Positions 8,652 through 16,082 of a DNA stretch of 64,000 nt are shown here, one piece after another; positions within the stretch are counted from its first letter, which is position 1, and every line of letters starts with the position of its first letter. Origin of the DNA: Microtetraspora sp. NBRC 16547 (GTDB lineage Bacteria; Actinomycetota; Actinomycetes; Streptosporangiales; Streptosporangiaceae); NCBI RefSeq assembly GCF_030268965.1, contig NZ_BSSE01000027.1, forward strand, positions 1-64,000, written 5' to 3'. The notes below the pieces were generated by a model. The model did no database searches and had not been told where the DNA came from. It saw only the letters and a list, made by a program, of their open reading frames with translations. The translations under genes were made by a program, and so were the position numbers.

Positions 8652-9125
8652 ATGGAGGAGATCGATCGCCGCATCGTGTCGTTGCTGGCCCGCGACGGCC
8701 GGATGAGCTTCACCGATCTGGCCAAGGAGACGGGGCTGTCGGTGTCGGCCGTGCACCAGCGGGTGCGCCGGTTGGAGAAACGCGGCGTGATCCGCGGATA
8801 CGCGGCGCTCGTCGACTACGACGAGATCGGCCTTCCGCTGACCGCGTTCATCTCGATCAAGCCGATCGACCCGGCCGCGCCCGACGACGCCCCGATCCGG
8901 CTGAGCCACATCACCGCGATCGAGGCGTGCCACAGCGTGGCGGGCGACGAGAGCTACATCCTCAAGGTCCGGGTGGCCTCGCCGATCGCCCTGGAGGAGC
9001 TGCTGCAGCAGATCCGCGCCTCGGCCAACGTGAGCACCCGCACCACGATCGTCCTGAGCACGCCGTACGACTACCGCAGCCCGGAGATCGAGCCCGGCCA
9101 GGCCGGCGACGACGCCGAGCGCTGA
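8652..9125 (+). CDS. Lrp/AsnC family transcriptional regulator (LrpA-like)
   Basis: A 157-residue feast/famine regulator: N-terminal winged HTH (EIDRRIVSLLARDGRMSFTDLAKETGLSVS, residues 3-50), hinge, then an alpha-beta ligand domain with HSVAGDESYILKVRV. Sequence and length are close to what I recall of mycobacterial LrpA (Rv3291c), which shares the 'PDDAP.RL' and 'SVAG.ESY' blocks and is linked to the lysine aminotransferase gene lat. No lat gene is present here, so the target is unknown. Amino acids are the usual effectors. It converges with the sugar operon. Confidence 0.9.
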   Translation: MEEIDRRIVSLLARDGRMSFTDLAKETGLSVSAVHQRVRRLEKRGVIRGYAALVDYDEIGLPLTAFISIKPIDPAAPDDAPIRLSHITAIEACHSVAGDESYILKVRVASPIALEELLQQIRASANVSTRTTIVLSTPYDYRSPEIEPGQAGDDAER

Positions 9126-9145
9126 CCGGGCCGCCACCGGCCGGG
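9126..9145. terminator. Candidate bidirectional terminator between convergent genes
   Basis: CCGGGCCG and CGGCCGGG form an 8-bp stem with one mismatch and a 4-base loop in the 24-bp gap between the lrp-like stop and the end of the sugar operon. There is no T tract, as is usual in actinomycetes. Confidence 0.4.
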
Positions 9146-9149
9146 CAGG

Positions 9150-10145
9150 TCAGACCTGGGCCGGGAGGAAGTGCCCGCGCACCCGTTCGTAGGCCTCGGG
9201 CGCGGCGCCGATCCGGTCGAGGCCGAGCAGGGCGGCCCCGACGATCGGAGGCACGTCCGCGACGACCAGCACGGCGTGCGGCGCGCGCTCGGCGTAGCCC
9301 CGTTCGACGAGCGACATGAGCAACTCGTCGCCCGCGGTCAGCACCCCGCCGCCGAGGACGACCTCGCACGGCTCCTCCAGCAGGCCGAGGCGGCGCATCG
9401 CCACCTCGCCGAGGACGGTCACCTCCTCCGCCAGCCGCTCGACCAGGCCGCGAGAGATCGCGTCGCTCCCGGCCGCCGCCAGCAGCGGGGGCACCAGCTC
9501 GTGCAGCCGCTCGACGGACAGCTCACCGAAGTGCAGCCCGATGACGGCCTCCTCGACCGTGGCGGTGCCGAAAGCGGCGCGCACCACATCCACCAGGGCC
9601 GTCCCCGGCCCCCTGCCGTCCTCGGCGCGCGCGGCGTGCCAGAGCACCTCCTCGCCGAGGCCGTACCCGCCGCCCCAGTCGCCGCTGAGCCGGCCGAGCG
9701 CGGGGAACCTGGCCACCTCGCCGGACGGGGCGACACCGACCGCGTTGATGCCGGCGCCGCAGACCACCGCCACGCCCCACGGCCCCCTGGCTCCGGCCCG
9801 CAGCAGGGCGAACGTGTCGTTGCCCACGACGACGTCCGGCGCGTAGCCGCGGGCGAGCAGCTCGTCCCGGAGCCGCTCTTCCTCGATCGGCAGGTCGGCT
9901 CCCGCGACGTAGGCGGCGATGTGGTCGGCGTTCCCGGTCCCACCGGGAAGGGCCGACTCAGGGAGGGTGCGCCGGGCGATCTCGCCGATGACGTCGATCG
10001 CCGCGGCCACCCCGGCGCTCTGCGGCAGGAACGCCGCGCCCCTGCCGGTGGCGAGCACGGAGCCGTCCTCCGACACGAGGGCCACGTCGGTCTTGCTGTT
10101 CCCTCCGTCGACCGCCAGCACGGTACGCGGGTGACGATCGGTCAC
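9150..10145 (-). CDS. BadF/BadG-type N-acetylglucosamine kinase-like sugar kinase
   Basis: A 331-residue ASKHA-fold kinase of the BadF/BadG/BcrA/BcrD group, which includes N-acetylglucosamine kinase. ATP-binding features: phosphate-1 loop VLAVDGGNSKTDVALV at the N-terminus, VVCGAGINAVGV (phosphate 2), LSGDWGGGYGLGEEVLW, and the adenosine loop EVVLGGGVLTAGD. Last gene of the six-gene operon; its GTG overlaps the hydrolase stop (GTGA), so the two are translationally coupled. Because the importer does not phosphorylate its sugar, this kinase may make the 6-phosphate needed by the GH4 partner, or phosphorylate its product (inference). Confidence 0.88.
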   Translation of the reverse strand: MTDRHPRTVLAVDGGNSKTDVALVSEDGSVLATGRGAAFLPQSAGVAAAIDVIGEIARRTLPESALPGGTGNADHIAAYVAGADLPIEEERLRDELLARGYAPDVVVGNDTFALLRAGARGPWGVAVVCGAGINAVGVAPSGEVARFPALGRLSGDWGGGYGLGEEVLWHAARAEDGRGPGTALVDVVRAAFGTATVEEAVIGLHFGELSVERLHELVPPLLAAAGSDAISRGLVERLAEEVTVLGEVAMRRLGLLEEPCEVVLGGGVLTAGDELLMSLVERGYAERAPHAVLVVADVPPIVGAALLGLDRIGAAPEAYERVRGHFLPAQV

Positions 10146-11404
10146 CGGGACACCGCCCAGGCGAGGTGCGGCCGGTTGGCCTCGACGAGCAGCCGGGCCA
10201 GGTCGTCCGCCAGGGACGCCTGCCCGACCAGCGGATGCGCGAGCAGCGCGTCCCGCACCCGCCTTTCGCCGCCGCGCAGCGCCGCGTCGAGTGCCAGCGA
10301 CTCGTACGCCGAGACGTGCGCGACCAGGCCCCGGTACAGCGGTTGGAGCGGATCGACCGGCAGCGGCGCGGCCCCGCCGGCGGTGATCCGCGCGGGCACC
10401 TCGATGACCGCGTCGGCGTCCAGGAACGGCAGCGTGCCGCCGTTGCGCGTGTTGACCACCTGGACGTCGCCCCTGTCGTTGACCAGAGACGCGATCAACG
10501 CCACGGCCGCTTCCGAGTAGAAGGCGCCTCCCCGCTTCTCCAGCAGCTCCGGCTTGGTGTCCACCGACGGGTCGGCGTAGATGTCGAGCAGCGCGGACTC
10601 CATGGCCGCCACCTCGGCCGCCCTGGACGGCTTGCTCCGCTGCTCGTCCACCACCTGGTCGTGCGCGTAGAAGTAGCGCAGATAGTAGGAAGGGACCGTC
10701 CCGAGGTCGCGGATCAGCTCCACCGGCAGGTCGAGGTCGCCGGCGATCTCGTCGCCGTGCTCGGCCAGGATCCGGGGGAGGACGTCCTCCCCGTCGAGGT
10801 GGACGGAGCGCACCCAGGTCAGGTGGTTGAGCCCGACGTGGCCGAGCGAGACCCGGTCGGGGGTCACGCCGAGGCCGGCCGCGAAGCGGCGCTGGAATCC
10901 GATCGCCACGTTGCACAGGCCGATCGCGCGGTGGCCCGCGTCGAGCAGCGCCCGGGTGACGATGCCCACGGGGTTGGTGAAGTCCACGATCCACGCGTCG
11001 GGCGCGAGGCGGCGCACCTTCTCGGCGATGCCGAGCACCACCGGGGCCGTGCGCAGCGCCTTGGCCAGGCCCCCGGCTCCGGTCGTCTCCTGGCCGACGC
11101 ACCCGCATTGGAGCGGGAGCGTCTCGTCGAGGTTCCGGGTGGCCTGCCCGCCGACGCGCAGCTGCAGCAGCACGGCGGCCGCCCCGGCGACGCCGTCCTC
11201 GACGGTCGTGGCCGTGCCGACCGTGGCGGGATGCCCGGCACGGGCCAGCATCCGCCGCGCCATCCCGGCCACGAGCGCCAGGCGGTGCTCGTCCGGGTCG
11301 ATCAGGACGATCTCGGAAAGCGGGAGTTCGTCGCGCAGGCGGGCGAACCCGTCGATCAGCTCCGGCGTGTACGTCGAGCCGCCCCCGACAACGGCCAGCT
11401 TCAT
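10142..11404 (-). CDS. Glycoside hydrolase family 4 (6-phospho-beta-glucosidase type)
   Basis: A 420-residue NAD- and metal-dependent GH4 hydrolase that cleaves phosphoglycosides by oxidation at C3 and elimination. Visible: Rossmann start MKLAVVGGGSTYTPELI, DPDEHRLALV strand end, QLRVGGQATRNLDETLPLQ, the metal-binding Cys/His region (GLCNVAIGFQRR, VGLNHLTW) and the C-terminal dinucleotide-fold region. The sequence is closest to the 6-phospho-beta-glucosidase LicH/BglA branch. The ATG overlaps the stop of the permease upstream (ATGA). An ABC importer plus GH4 plus kinase, without a PTS, implies intracellular phosphorylation of the imported disaccharide. Confidence 0.9.
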   Translation of the reverse strand: MKLAVVGGGSTYTPELIDGFARLRDELPLSEIVLIDPDEHRLALVAGMARRMLARAGHPATVGTATTVEDGVAGAAAVLLQLRVGGQATRNLDETLPLQCGCVGQETTGAGGLAKALRTAPVVLGIAEKVRRLAPDAWIVDFTNPVGIVTRALLDAGHRAIGLCNVAIGFQRRFAAGLGVTPDRVSLGHVGLNHLTWVRSVHLDGEDVLPRILAEHGDEIAGDLDLPVELIRDLGTVPSYYLRYFYAHDQVVDEQRSKPSRAAEVAAMESALLDIYADPSVDTKPELLEKRGGAFYSEAAVALIASLVNDRGDVQVVNTRNGGTLPFLDADAVIEVPARITAGGAAPLPVDPLQPLYRGLVAHVSAYESLALDAALRGGERRVRDALLAHPLVGQASLADDLARLLVEANRPHLAWAVSR

Positions 11405-12279
11405 TTCACTCCTGTCAGTTTGACGCCCTCGATGAAGACCTTCTGGGCGAAGAAGAACACGACGATCACGGGTGCCATGGCCAGGACCGTCGCGGCCATG
11501 GTGAGGTTCCACTGGACGCGGTGCACCGACCGGAACGCGGCCAGCCCCAGCGACAGCGTCCAGTTGTCTTGGTTCGTCTGCGCGTACAGCAGCGGGCCGT
11601 AGTAGTCGTTCCAGCAGTAGAAGAACTGGAACAGCGCGACGGCGGCGATGGCCGGTCTCGCCATCGGCAGGATCACCCGAATGAGCGTCCGGAACTCGCC
11701 GCAGCCGTCGACCCGGGCCGCGTCGGAGTACTCGCGCGGGATCGTCACGAGGAACTGGCGCAGCAGGAAGATCGAGAACGCGTCACCGAGCAGCATCGGG
11801 ATGATCAGCGGCCACAGCGTGCCCGTGAGCTCGAAGCGCGCCCAGATGAGATAGACGGGCACGGCGACCACCTGCGGCGGCAGCATCATCGTGGTGATGA
11901 CCAGCAGGAACGCCAGCTTGCGCCCCCGGAACTTGAACCTGGCCAGCGCGTACGCCACCGGGATCGACGACAGCAGCATGAACGCGGTGGCGAGCACCGA
12001 GTACATGAGCGTGTTGCGGATCCAGGTGAGCAGCGGCGCCTTCTCGAAGATGTCCGCGAAGTTGCCCCAGTCCCAGGTCTTCGGCCACAACTGCGACGTC
12101 AGCGCCTGCTGGTCGCTCATCACGGCGGTGAGGACGATGAAGACGAGCGGCCCGACGAACATGATCGACAAGGCGATCGCCACGGCGTGCTTGGCGATCC
12201 AATACAGCGTGGCGCGGCCACGGCGCCCACGCGCGGGCGCGGGCGCGGGGGCGATCGCGGCGGCGCGGATGGCGGTCAC
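11401..12279 (-). CDS. Carbohydrate ABC transporter permease, MalG type
   Basis: A 292-residue inner-membrane permease with about six transmembrane segments. The EAA loop that docks on the ATPase is seen as EYSDAARVDGCGEFRTLIRVILP, and the C-terminal pair of helices ends in AQKVFIEGVKLTGVK, typical of MalG-like CUT1 permeases. The GTG overlaps the stop of the MalF-type gene (GTGA). No ATPase gene is in the operon; CUT1 systems of actinomycetes often share one MsiK-type ATPase encoded elsewhere. Confidence 0.92.
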   Translation of the reverse strand: MTAIRAAAIAPAPAPARGRRGRATLYWIAKHAVAIALSIMFVGPLVFIVLTAVMSDQQALTSQLWPKTWDWGNFADIFEKAPLLTWIRNTLMYSVLATAFMLLSSIPVAYALARFKFRGRKLAFLLVITTMMLPPQVVAVPVYLIWARFELTGTLWPLIIPMLLGDAFSIFLLRQFLVTIPREYSDAARVDGCGEFRTLIRVILPMARPAIAAVALFQFFYCWNDYYGPLLYAQTNQDNWTLSLGLAAFRSVHRVQWNLTMAATVLAMAPVIVVFFFAQKVFIEGVKLTGVK

Positions 12280-13196
12280 GCTTCCTCCTCGGCGAAGCCG
12301 CGGAACTGGCGCAGCAGGATCAGGGTGAACACCATGGAGACCGCGAACAGGATGAGCGCCAGCACGCAGGCGTAGCCCATCGCGAAGTCGCGGAAACCCT
12401 GGTGGAACAGCCATTCGGGGAAGGTCAGGGTGGACTGGTCGGGATAGCCGGGGACGAAGACCGACCCGGCGGAATCGGTCGCGCCCGAGGCGACCCGGGC
12501 GGCCACCATCGCCTGGGTGAAGTACTGCAGGGTCTGGATGACCCCGGTCACCGCGGCGAACATGAGCACCGGCCGGATCACCGGAAGCGTGATGTGCGTG
12601 AACTGCCGCCAGCCGGTCGCGCCGTCGAGCGCGGCAGCCTCGTACAGCTGCTTCGGCACGTCCAGCAGGGCGGCCATGAAGATGACCATCAGGTCGCCCA
12701 CGGACCAGAGGGCCAGCAGCGTGAGCCCCCACTTGGAGTAGGCGGGGTCGCCGAACCAGTCCGGGGACTGGACGCCGACCGTGCCGAGGATCGCCTGCAC
12801 CGGCCCGGTGCTCGGGTTGAGCAGGTAGACGAAGCCGAGCGTTCCGGCGACGAGCGGCACGAGCGCCGGCAGGTAGAAGATCGTACGGAAGATCCCGGCG
12901 CCCGCTTTCAGCCGCGTGATGAGCTGCGCGACGCCGAGGCCGAAGACGACGCGCAGCGGGACCATCACGACCACCAGCCACAGCGTGTTCCTGATTGAGG
13001 TCCAGGCGGCCTCGTCCTTCAGGAAGTACCGGTAGTTCAGCAGTCCGACCGGTTCGAGGGTGAACAGGTCGTATCTCTGGAACGAGAAGTACACCGTGGA
13101 GATCAGCGGGTAGACGAGGAAGAGCGCGAACCCGATCAGCCAGGGGGAGAGGTAGGCGAGCGGGCGGAGCCGGTTCCTGAGGGTGACGGCGGCCAT
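12276..13196 (-). CDS. Carbohydrate ABC transporter permease, MalF type
   Basis: A 306-residue CUT1 permease with an N-terminal helix (YLSPWLIGFALFLVYPLIST) and about six membrane segments. The EAA loop reads QLYEAAALDGATGWRQFTHITLP. It forms the heterodimeric channel with the next gene. It starts at ATG 13196, four bases after the binding-protein stop, so the two genes are almost certainly cotranscribed. Confidence 0.92.
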   Translation of the reverse strand: MAAVTLRNRLRPLAYLSPWLIGFALFLVYPLISTVYFSFQRYDLFTLEPVGLLNYRYFLKDEAAWTSIRNTLWLVVVMVPLRVVFGLGVAQLITRLKAGAGIFRTIFYLPALVPLVAGTLGFVYLLNPSTGPVQAILGTVGVQSPDWFGDPAYSKWGLTLLALWSVGDLMVIFMAALLDVPKQLYEAAALDGATGWRQFTHITLPVIRPVLMFAAVTGVIQTLQYFTQAMVAARVASGATDSAGSVFVPGYPDQSTLTFPEWLFHQGFRDFAMGYACVLALILFAVSMVFTLILLRQFRGFAEEEA

Positions 13197-13200
13197 CGGG

Positions 13201-14523
13201 TCAGCCGCCCGCGGTCAGCGTGAGCTTCTCGTCGATCTTCTTGTCCACCCCGGCGAGGAGCGCGTCCAGGTCGGGGGCCCGGCCGGACTCCCAGAGGATC
13301 TGGGCCTCCTGCAGGGTCTGCTGGTTGAAGACGGAGTTGATGTGCGCCGGCAGCGTGGAGCTGTTCGGGTTGGCGAAGACGTCGAGGAACGTCTGGAAGT
13401 TCTGGTCCTTGTCCAGCTTGGGCGACTGCAGCGCGGGCAGCGTGCTCGGCACGTTCTTGATCGCGTTGGAGAGCGTCACCAGCGCGTCGGTGTCGGTGGT
13501 GAGGTACTTCACCAGCTCCCAGGCGGCCTCCTGGTGCTTGGCGCCGCGCGGGATGCCGATGACGGTGCCGGCGATGAAGCCCGCGCCGTACCGCTGCCGC
13601 TGGTCGTCGGCGACCGGCAGCGGGGCGGTGCCGTACTCCAGGTCGGGCGCGTCGGCGGTGATCATGGCGTTGCGCCACTCGCCGTCGATGGCCATGGCGA
13701 CCTTGCCCTTCTGGAAGGGGTTGTCGGCGGACCACTCGTCGCCGAAGCCCTTGCGGAACTTCTCGAGCTTGTCGTAGCCGAACCAGTCCGTGAGGTCCTT
13801 CTGCCACTTCATCAAGGTCCTCCACGCCGGGTCCGAGCCGATCGCGGAGGTGCCGTCCGGGTTCGTCCACTTGGCGCCGACCATGACACCGGTGTGGATC
13901 GGGGCGTTCTCGTACATCTGGCTGGTCGGCACGAACCCGGCCACCTTGATGGTGCCGTCCGGGTCCCGGACCGTGAGCTTCTTGGTGAGGTCGGCCAGCT
14001 CGGACAGCGTCTTGGGCGGCTCGTGCCCCTTCATCAGCTTCTTGTTGTAGTAGAGGCCATAGGTGTCGGCGAGCATCGGCATCACGCACCGCTTGCCCTG
14101 GTACTGGGTGTACTCGGCGATCACCTTCGGGAAGAGCGTCGCGGCGTCGATCTTGCTCGTCGAGAGGTACGGGTTGAGGTCCTGGAAGATCCCGGCCTTG
14201 CAGAACTGGGCGACACTGTCGGTGGTGAACGACAGGGCCACGTCCGGCGGGTTGCCGCCGCGGACGGCCTGCAGGATCTGGTCGTCCTGGATCGCCTTGG
14301 TCGCCTTCACGGTGATCCACGGGAACTTCTGCTTGAACCCGGCCAGGGTGTCCTCGAACGCCTTGAGCTCGTTGTCGGCGCTGAAACCGTGCCAGAACTC
14401 GATCGTGACCGGATCGTTCGCGGTCGTGGACTTGAGCGCGGGCCCGGGGGACTCGGTGCCCGCCGTGCAGGCGGTGACCAGGGCGAGACCCACCGCGGCG
14501 GAGATCGCCGGCAATCGTTTCAC
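13201..14523 (-). CDS. Extracellular sugar-binding lipoprotein of an ABC importer
   Basis: A 440-residue solute-binding protein (family 1). The N-terminus MKRLPAISAAVGLALVTAC is a lipoprotein signal with the acylated Cys at residue 19. The mature start IEFWHGFSADNELKAFED and VALSFTTDSVAQFCKAGIFQDL are typical for CUT1 sugar-binding proteins. The GTG start has an excellent Shine-Dalgarno: the TAG stop of the ROK gene is itself part of TAGGAGG. The ligand is probably an oligosaccharide such as a beta-glucoside or chitobiose-type disaccharide, judged only from the GH4 partner. Confidence 0.92.
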   Translation of the reverse strand: MKRLPAISAAVGLALVTACTAGTESPGPALKSTTANDPVTIEFWHGFSADNELKAFEDTLAGFKQKFPWITVKATKAIQDDQILQAVRGGNPPDVALSFTTDSVAQFCKAGIFQDLNPYLSTSKIDAATLFPKVIAEYTQYQGKRCVMPMLADTYGLYYNKKLMKGHEPPKTLSELADLTKKLTVRDPDGTIKVAGFVPTSQMYENAPIHTGVMVGAKWTNPDGTSAIGSDPAWRTLMKWQKDLTDWFGYDKLEKFRKGFGDEWSADNPFQKGKVAMAIDGEWRNAMITADAPDLEYGTAPLPVADDQRQRYGAGFIAGTVIGIPRGAKHQEAAWELVKYLTTDTDALVTLSNAIKNVPSTLPALQSPKLDKDQNFQTFLDVFANPNSSTLPAHINSVFNQQTLQEAQILWESGRAPDLDALLAGVDKKIDEKLTLTAGG

Positions 14524-14532
14524 ATGTGCCTC

Positions 14533-15864
14533 CTACGGGCGAAGGGGGGTGGTGACGAGCGGGGTGCCACCCCGCTCGGGCGCTTCACGGCGTCCGGCCG
14601 ATCCGAAGACCTCGTCGCGCGCGGTGTCGAGGGCGAGGTCCAGGGCCCCGGTGAGGACGGGGTTGCCCTCGACGGTGGACAGGCGCAGCGGGGGCCGCGG
14701 AATGGTCAGCGTGTGGAGCTCGCGCTCGACGAGCTCGCGTAGCGTGTCGCCCCCGGCGATCAGCACCCCGCCGGACAGGACGACGATCTCGGGATCGACG
14801 ACCGCGGTGATCGCGCCCAGGCCGACGGCGAGGCGGGAGGCGAGCTCGTGCAGCGCCTCGCCGGCCGCCGCGGCGAGCCGCCCGCCGGACTCGACCGCCC
14901 GCACCGCGTTCTGCACGGCCGCCGCCGGCGTGGCCCCGCGCAGCCCGTGGGCGCGCATGATCCGCAGCACGGCCGGGCCGCCCGCGAGCGCCTGGAAGCC
15001 GTGGTCGGCGCGCCTGCCGACGTCGCGGGCGGTGGGGGCGCCGATCGCCGGCATGTAGCCGACTTCGCCCGCGCCGCCGGTGGCCCCCCTGTGCAGCCGG
15101 CCGCCGAGCACGAGCGCCGATCCGATGCCCTCGTCCGCCCACAGCAGCACGTAGTCCTGGTGCCCACGGGCGGCGCCGCGGGCCTGCTCGGCCTGGGCGA
15201 CCAGGTTGACGTCGTTCTCCACGTCGACCGGCACGCCGACGCCGTCCCGCAGCGTGCCGACGACGTCGGAGATGTGCCAGCCGGGGATGTGTGCGGCGTA
15301 TCCCAGGCGGCCGGTCGAGGGATCGACCGCGCCGCCGATGCCGATGACCACGCGCCGCAACGCGGTGATGTCGATCCCGGTGCCGGGCTTGGCGCCGGCT
15401 TCGGCCGCGTCGGCGGTGGCGTCGCCGGTGGCGTCCGGACTGGCGTCCGTCTTGACGGCGGCGCAGGCGCCGTCGAGGGCGGCCCGTACCCTCTCCACGA
15501 TGTCGCCGCCCGTCCGTCCGGGAGTGGGCAGGCGGAACTCGGAGACGACCGTCCCGGTGATGTCGGCGACGGCGACGGCGATCCGCGCCGGGGTGACGTC
15601 GAGCGCCGCGACGTACGCGGCGGACGCGTTGATCCGGTACAGCTCGGCCGTACGCCCGGGGAGGCCCTCGCGGATGCCGTCCAGGACGACCAGGCCGGCC
15701 TCCTGGAGCCGGGAGAGGAGCTGGGACGCCGTGGGTTTGGACAGGCCGGTGAGTGCCCCGAGCTCGGGCCGGGTGAGGGGGCCGCGTTCGAGCAGGACCA
15801 TCAGCGCGGCGCGGTCGTTGATCGCGCGCAGCAGGCTCGGCGTGCCGGGGATCGGCTGGCTCAC
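14533..15864 (-). CDS. ROK family transcriptional repressor of the sugar operon
   Basis: A 443-residue ROK (NagC/XylR-type) regulator: winged HTH at residues ~10-65 (RAALMVLLERGPLTRPELGALTGLSKPTASQLLSRL), then a sugar-kinase fold with VIGIGGAVDPSTG, YVLLWADEGIGSALVLGGRL and VVLSGGVLIAGGD. ROK proteins normally hold zinc with a CxCGxxGCxE cluster after the GE(V/L)G(H/Y) motif; here GEVGYMPAIGAPTARDVGRRA has no cysteine, so the zinc site is lost. An internal low-complexity stretch near residue 145 (DASPDATGDATADAAEAGAK) is an insertion. It is the first gene of the operon it presumably controls. Confidence 0.9.
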   Translation of the reverse strand: MSQPIPGTPSLLRAINDRAALMVLLERGPLTRPELGALTGLSKPTASQLLSRLQEAGLVVLDGIREGLPGRTAELYRINASAAYVAALDVTPARIAVAVADITGTVVSEFRLPTPGRTGGDIVERVRAALDGACAAVKTDASPDATGDATADAAEAGAKPGTGIDITALRRVVIGIGGAVDPSTGRLGYAAHIPGWHISDVVGTLRDGVGVPVDVENDVNLVAQAEQARGAARGHQDYVLLWADEGIGSALVLGGRLHRGATGGAGEVGYMPAIGAPTARDVGRRADHGFQALAGGPAVLRIMRAHGLRGATPAAAVQNAVRAVESGGRLAAAAGEALHELASRLAVGLGAITAVVDPEIVVLSGGVLIAGGDTLRELVERELHTLTIPRPPLRLSTVEGNPVLTGALDLALDTARDEVFGSAGRREAPERGGTPLVTTPLRP

Positions 15865-15888
15865 GGGAGTCCTTCCGGAGGTACGAGC

Positions 15889-15909
15889 AGTTAGGAAGGA
15901 TCCCTAACT
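15889..15909. promoter_or_regulatory. Probable operator of the ROK-led sugar operon
   Basis: A perfect inverted repeat AGTTAGG-N7-CCTAACT lies 24 bp upstream of the ROK start. An A-rich stretch follows (AAAGAGAAAGTAAAGAAA, 15911-15928), unusual for this GC content. ROK repressors bind such two-fold sites, so this is the likely operator, relieved by the imported sugar or its phosphate. Confidence 0.65.
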
Positions 15910-15995
15910 GAAAGAGAAAGTAAAGAAACCTTCCAAACTCGTCAAGGGGTCGCCGTTCCCCGCAACCGACTCGTGACGTGGCCCGGAGACGGGCG

Positions 15996-16039
15996 GAGCA
16001 CGGGGGGAGCACGGGGGAAGCACGGGGGAAGCACGGGGC
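15996..16039 (+). repeat. Four tandem 11-bp repeats upstream of the helicase gene
   Basis: Units of the form (G/A)AGCACGGGG(G/C) occur at 15996-16006, 16007-16017, 16018-16028 and 16029-16039. They end about 28 bp before the -10 hexamer of the helicase gene. Confidence 0.85.
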
Positions 16040-16066
16040 GAGATGGAGGAGCTCTCGAGGGGCACG

Positions 16067-16082
16067 TAGAATCGGTCGGCCT
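16067..16082 (+). promoter_or_regulatory. Candidate -10 of the HelR-like gene
   Basis: TAGAAT (16067-16072) lies ten bases before the ATG at 16083, implying a leaderless or nearly leaderless transcript. No TTGACA-like -35 is evident. Confidence 0.45.
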
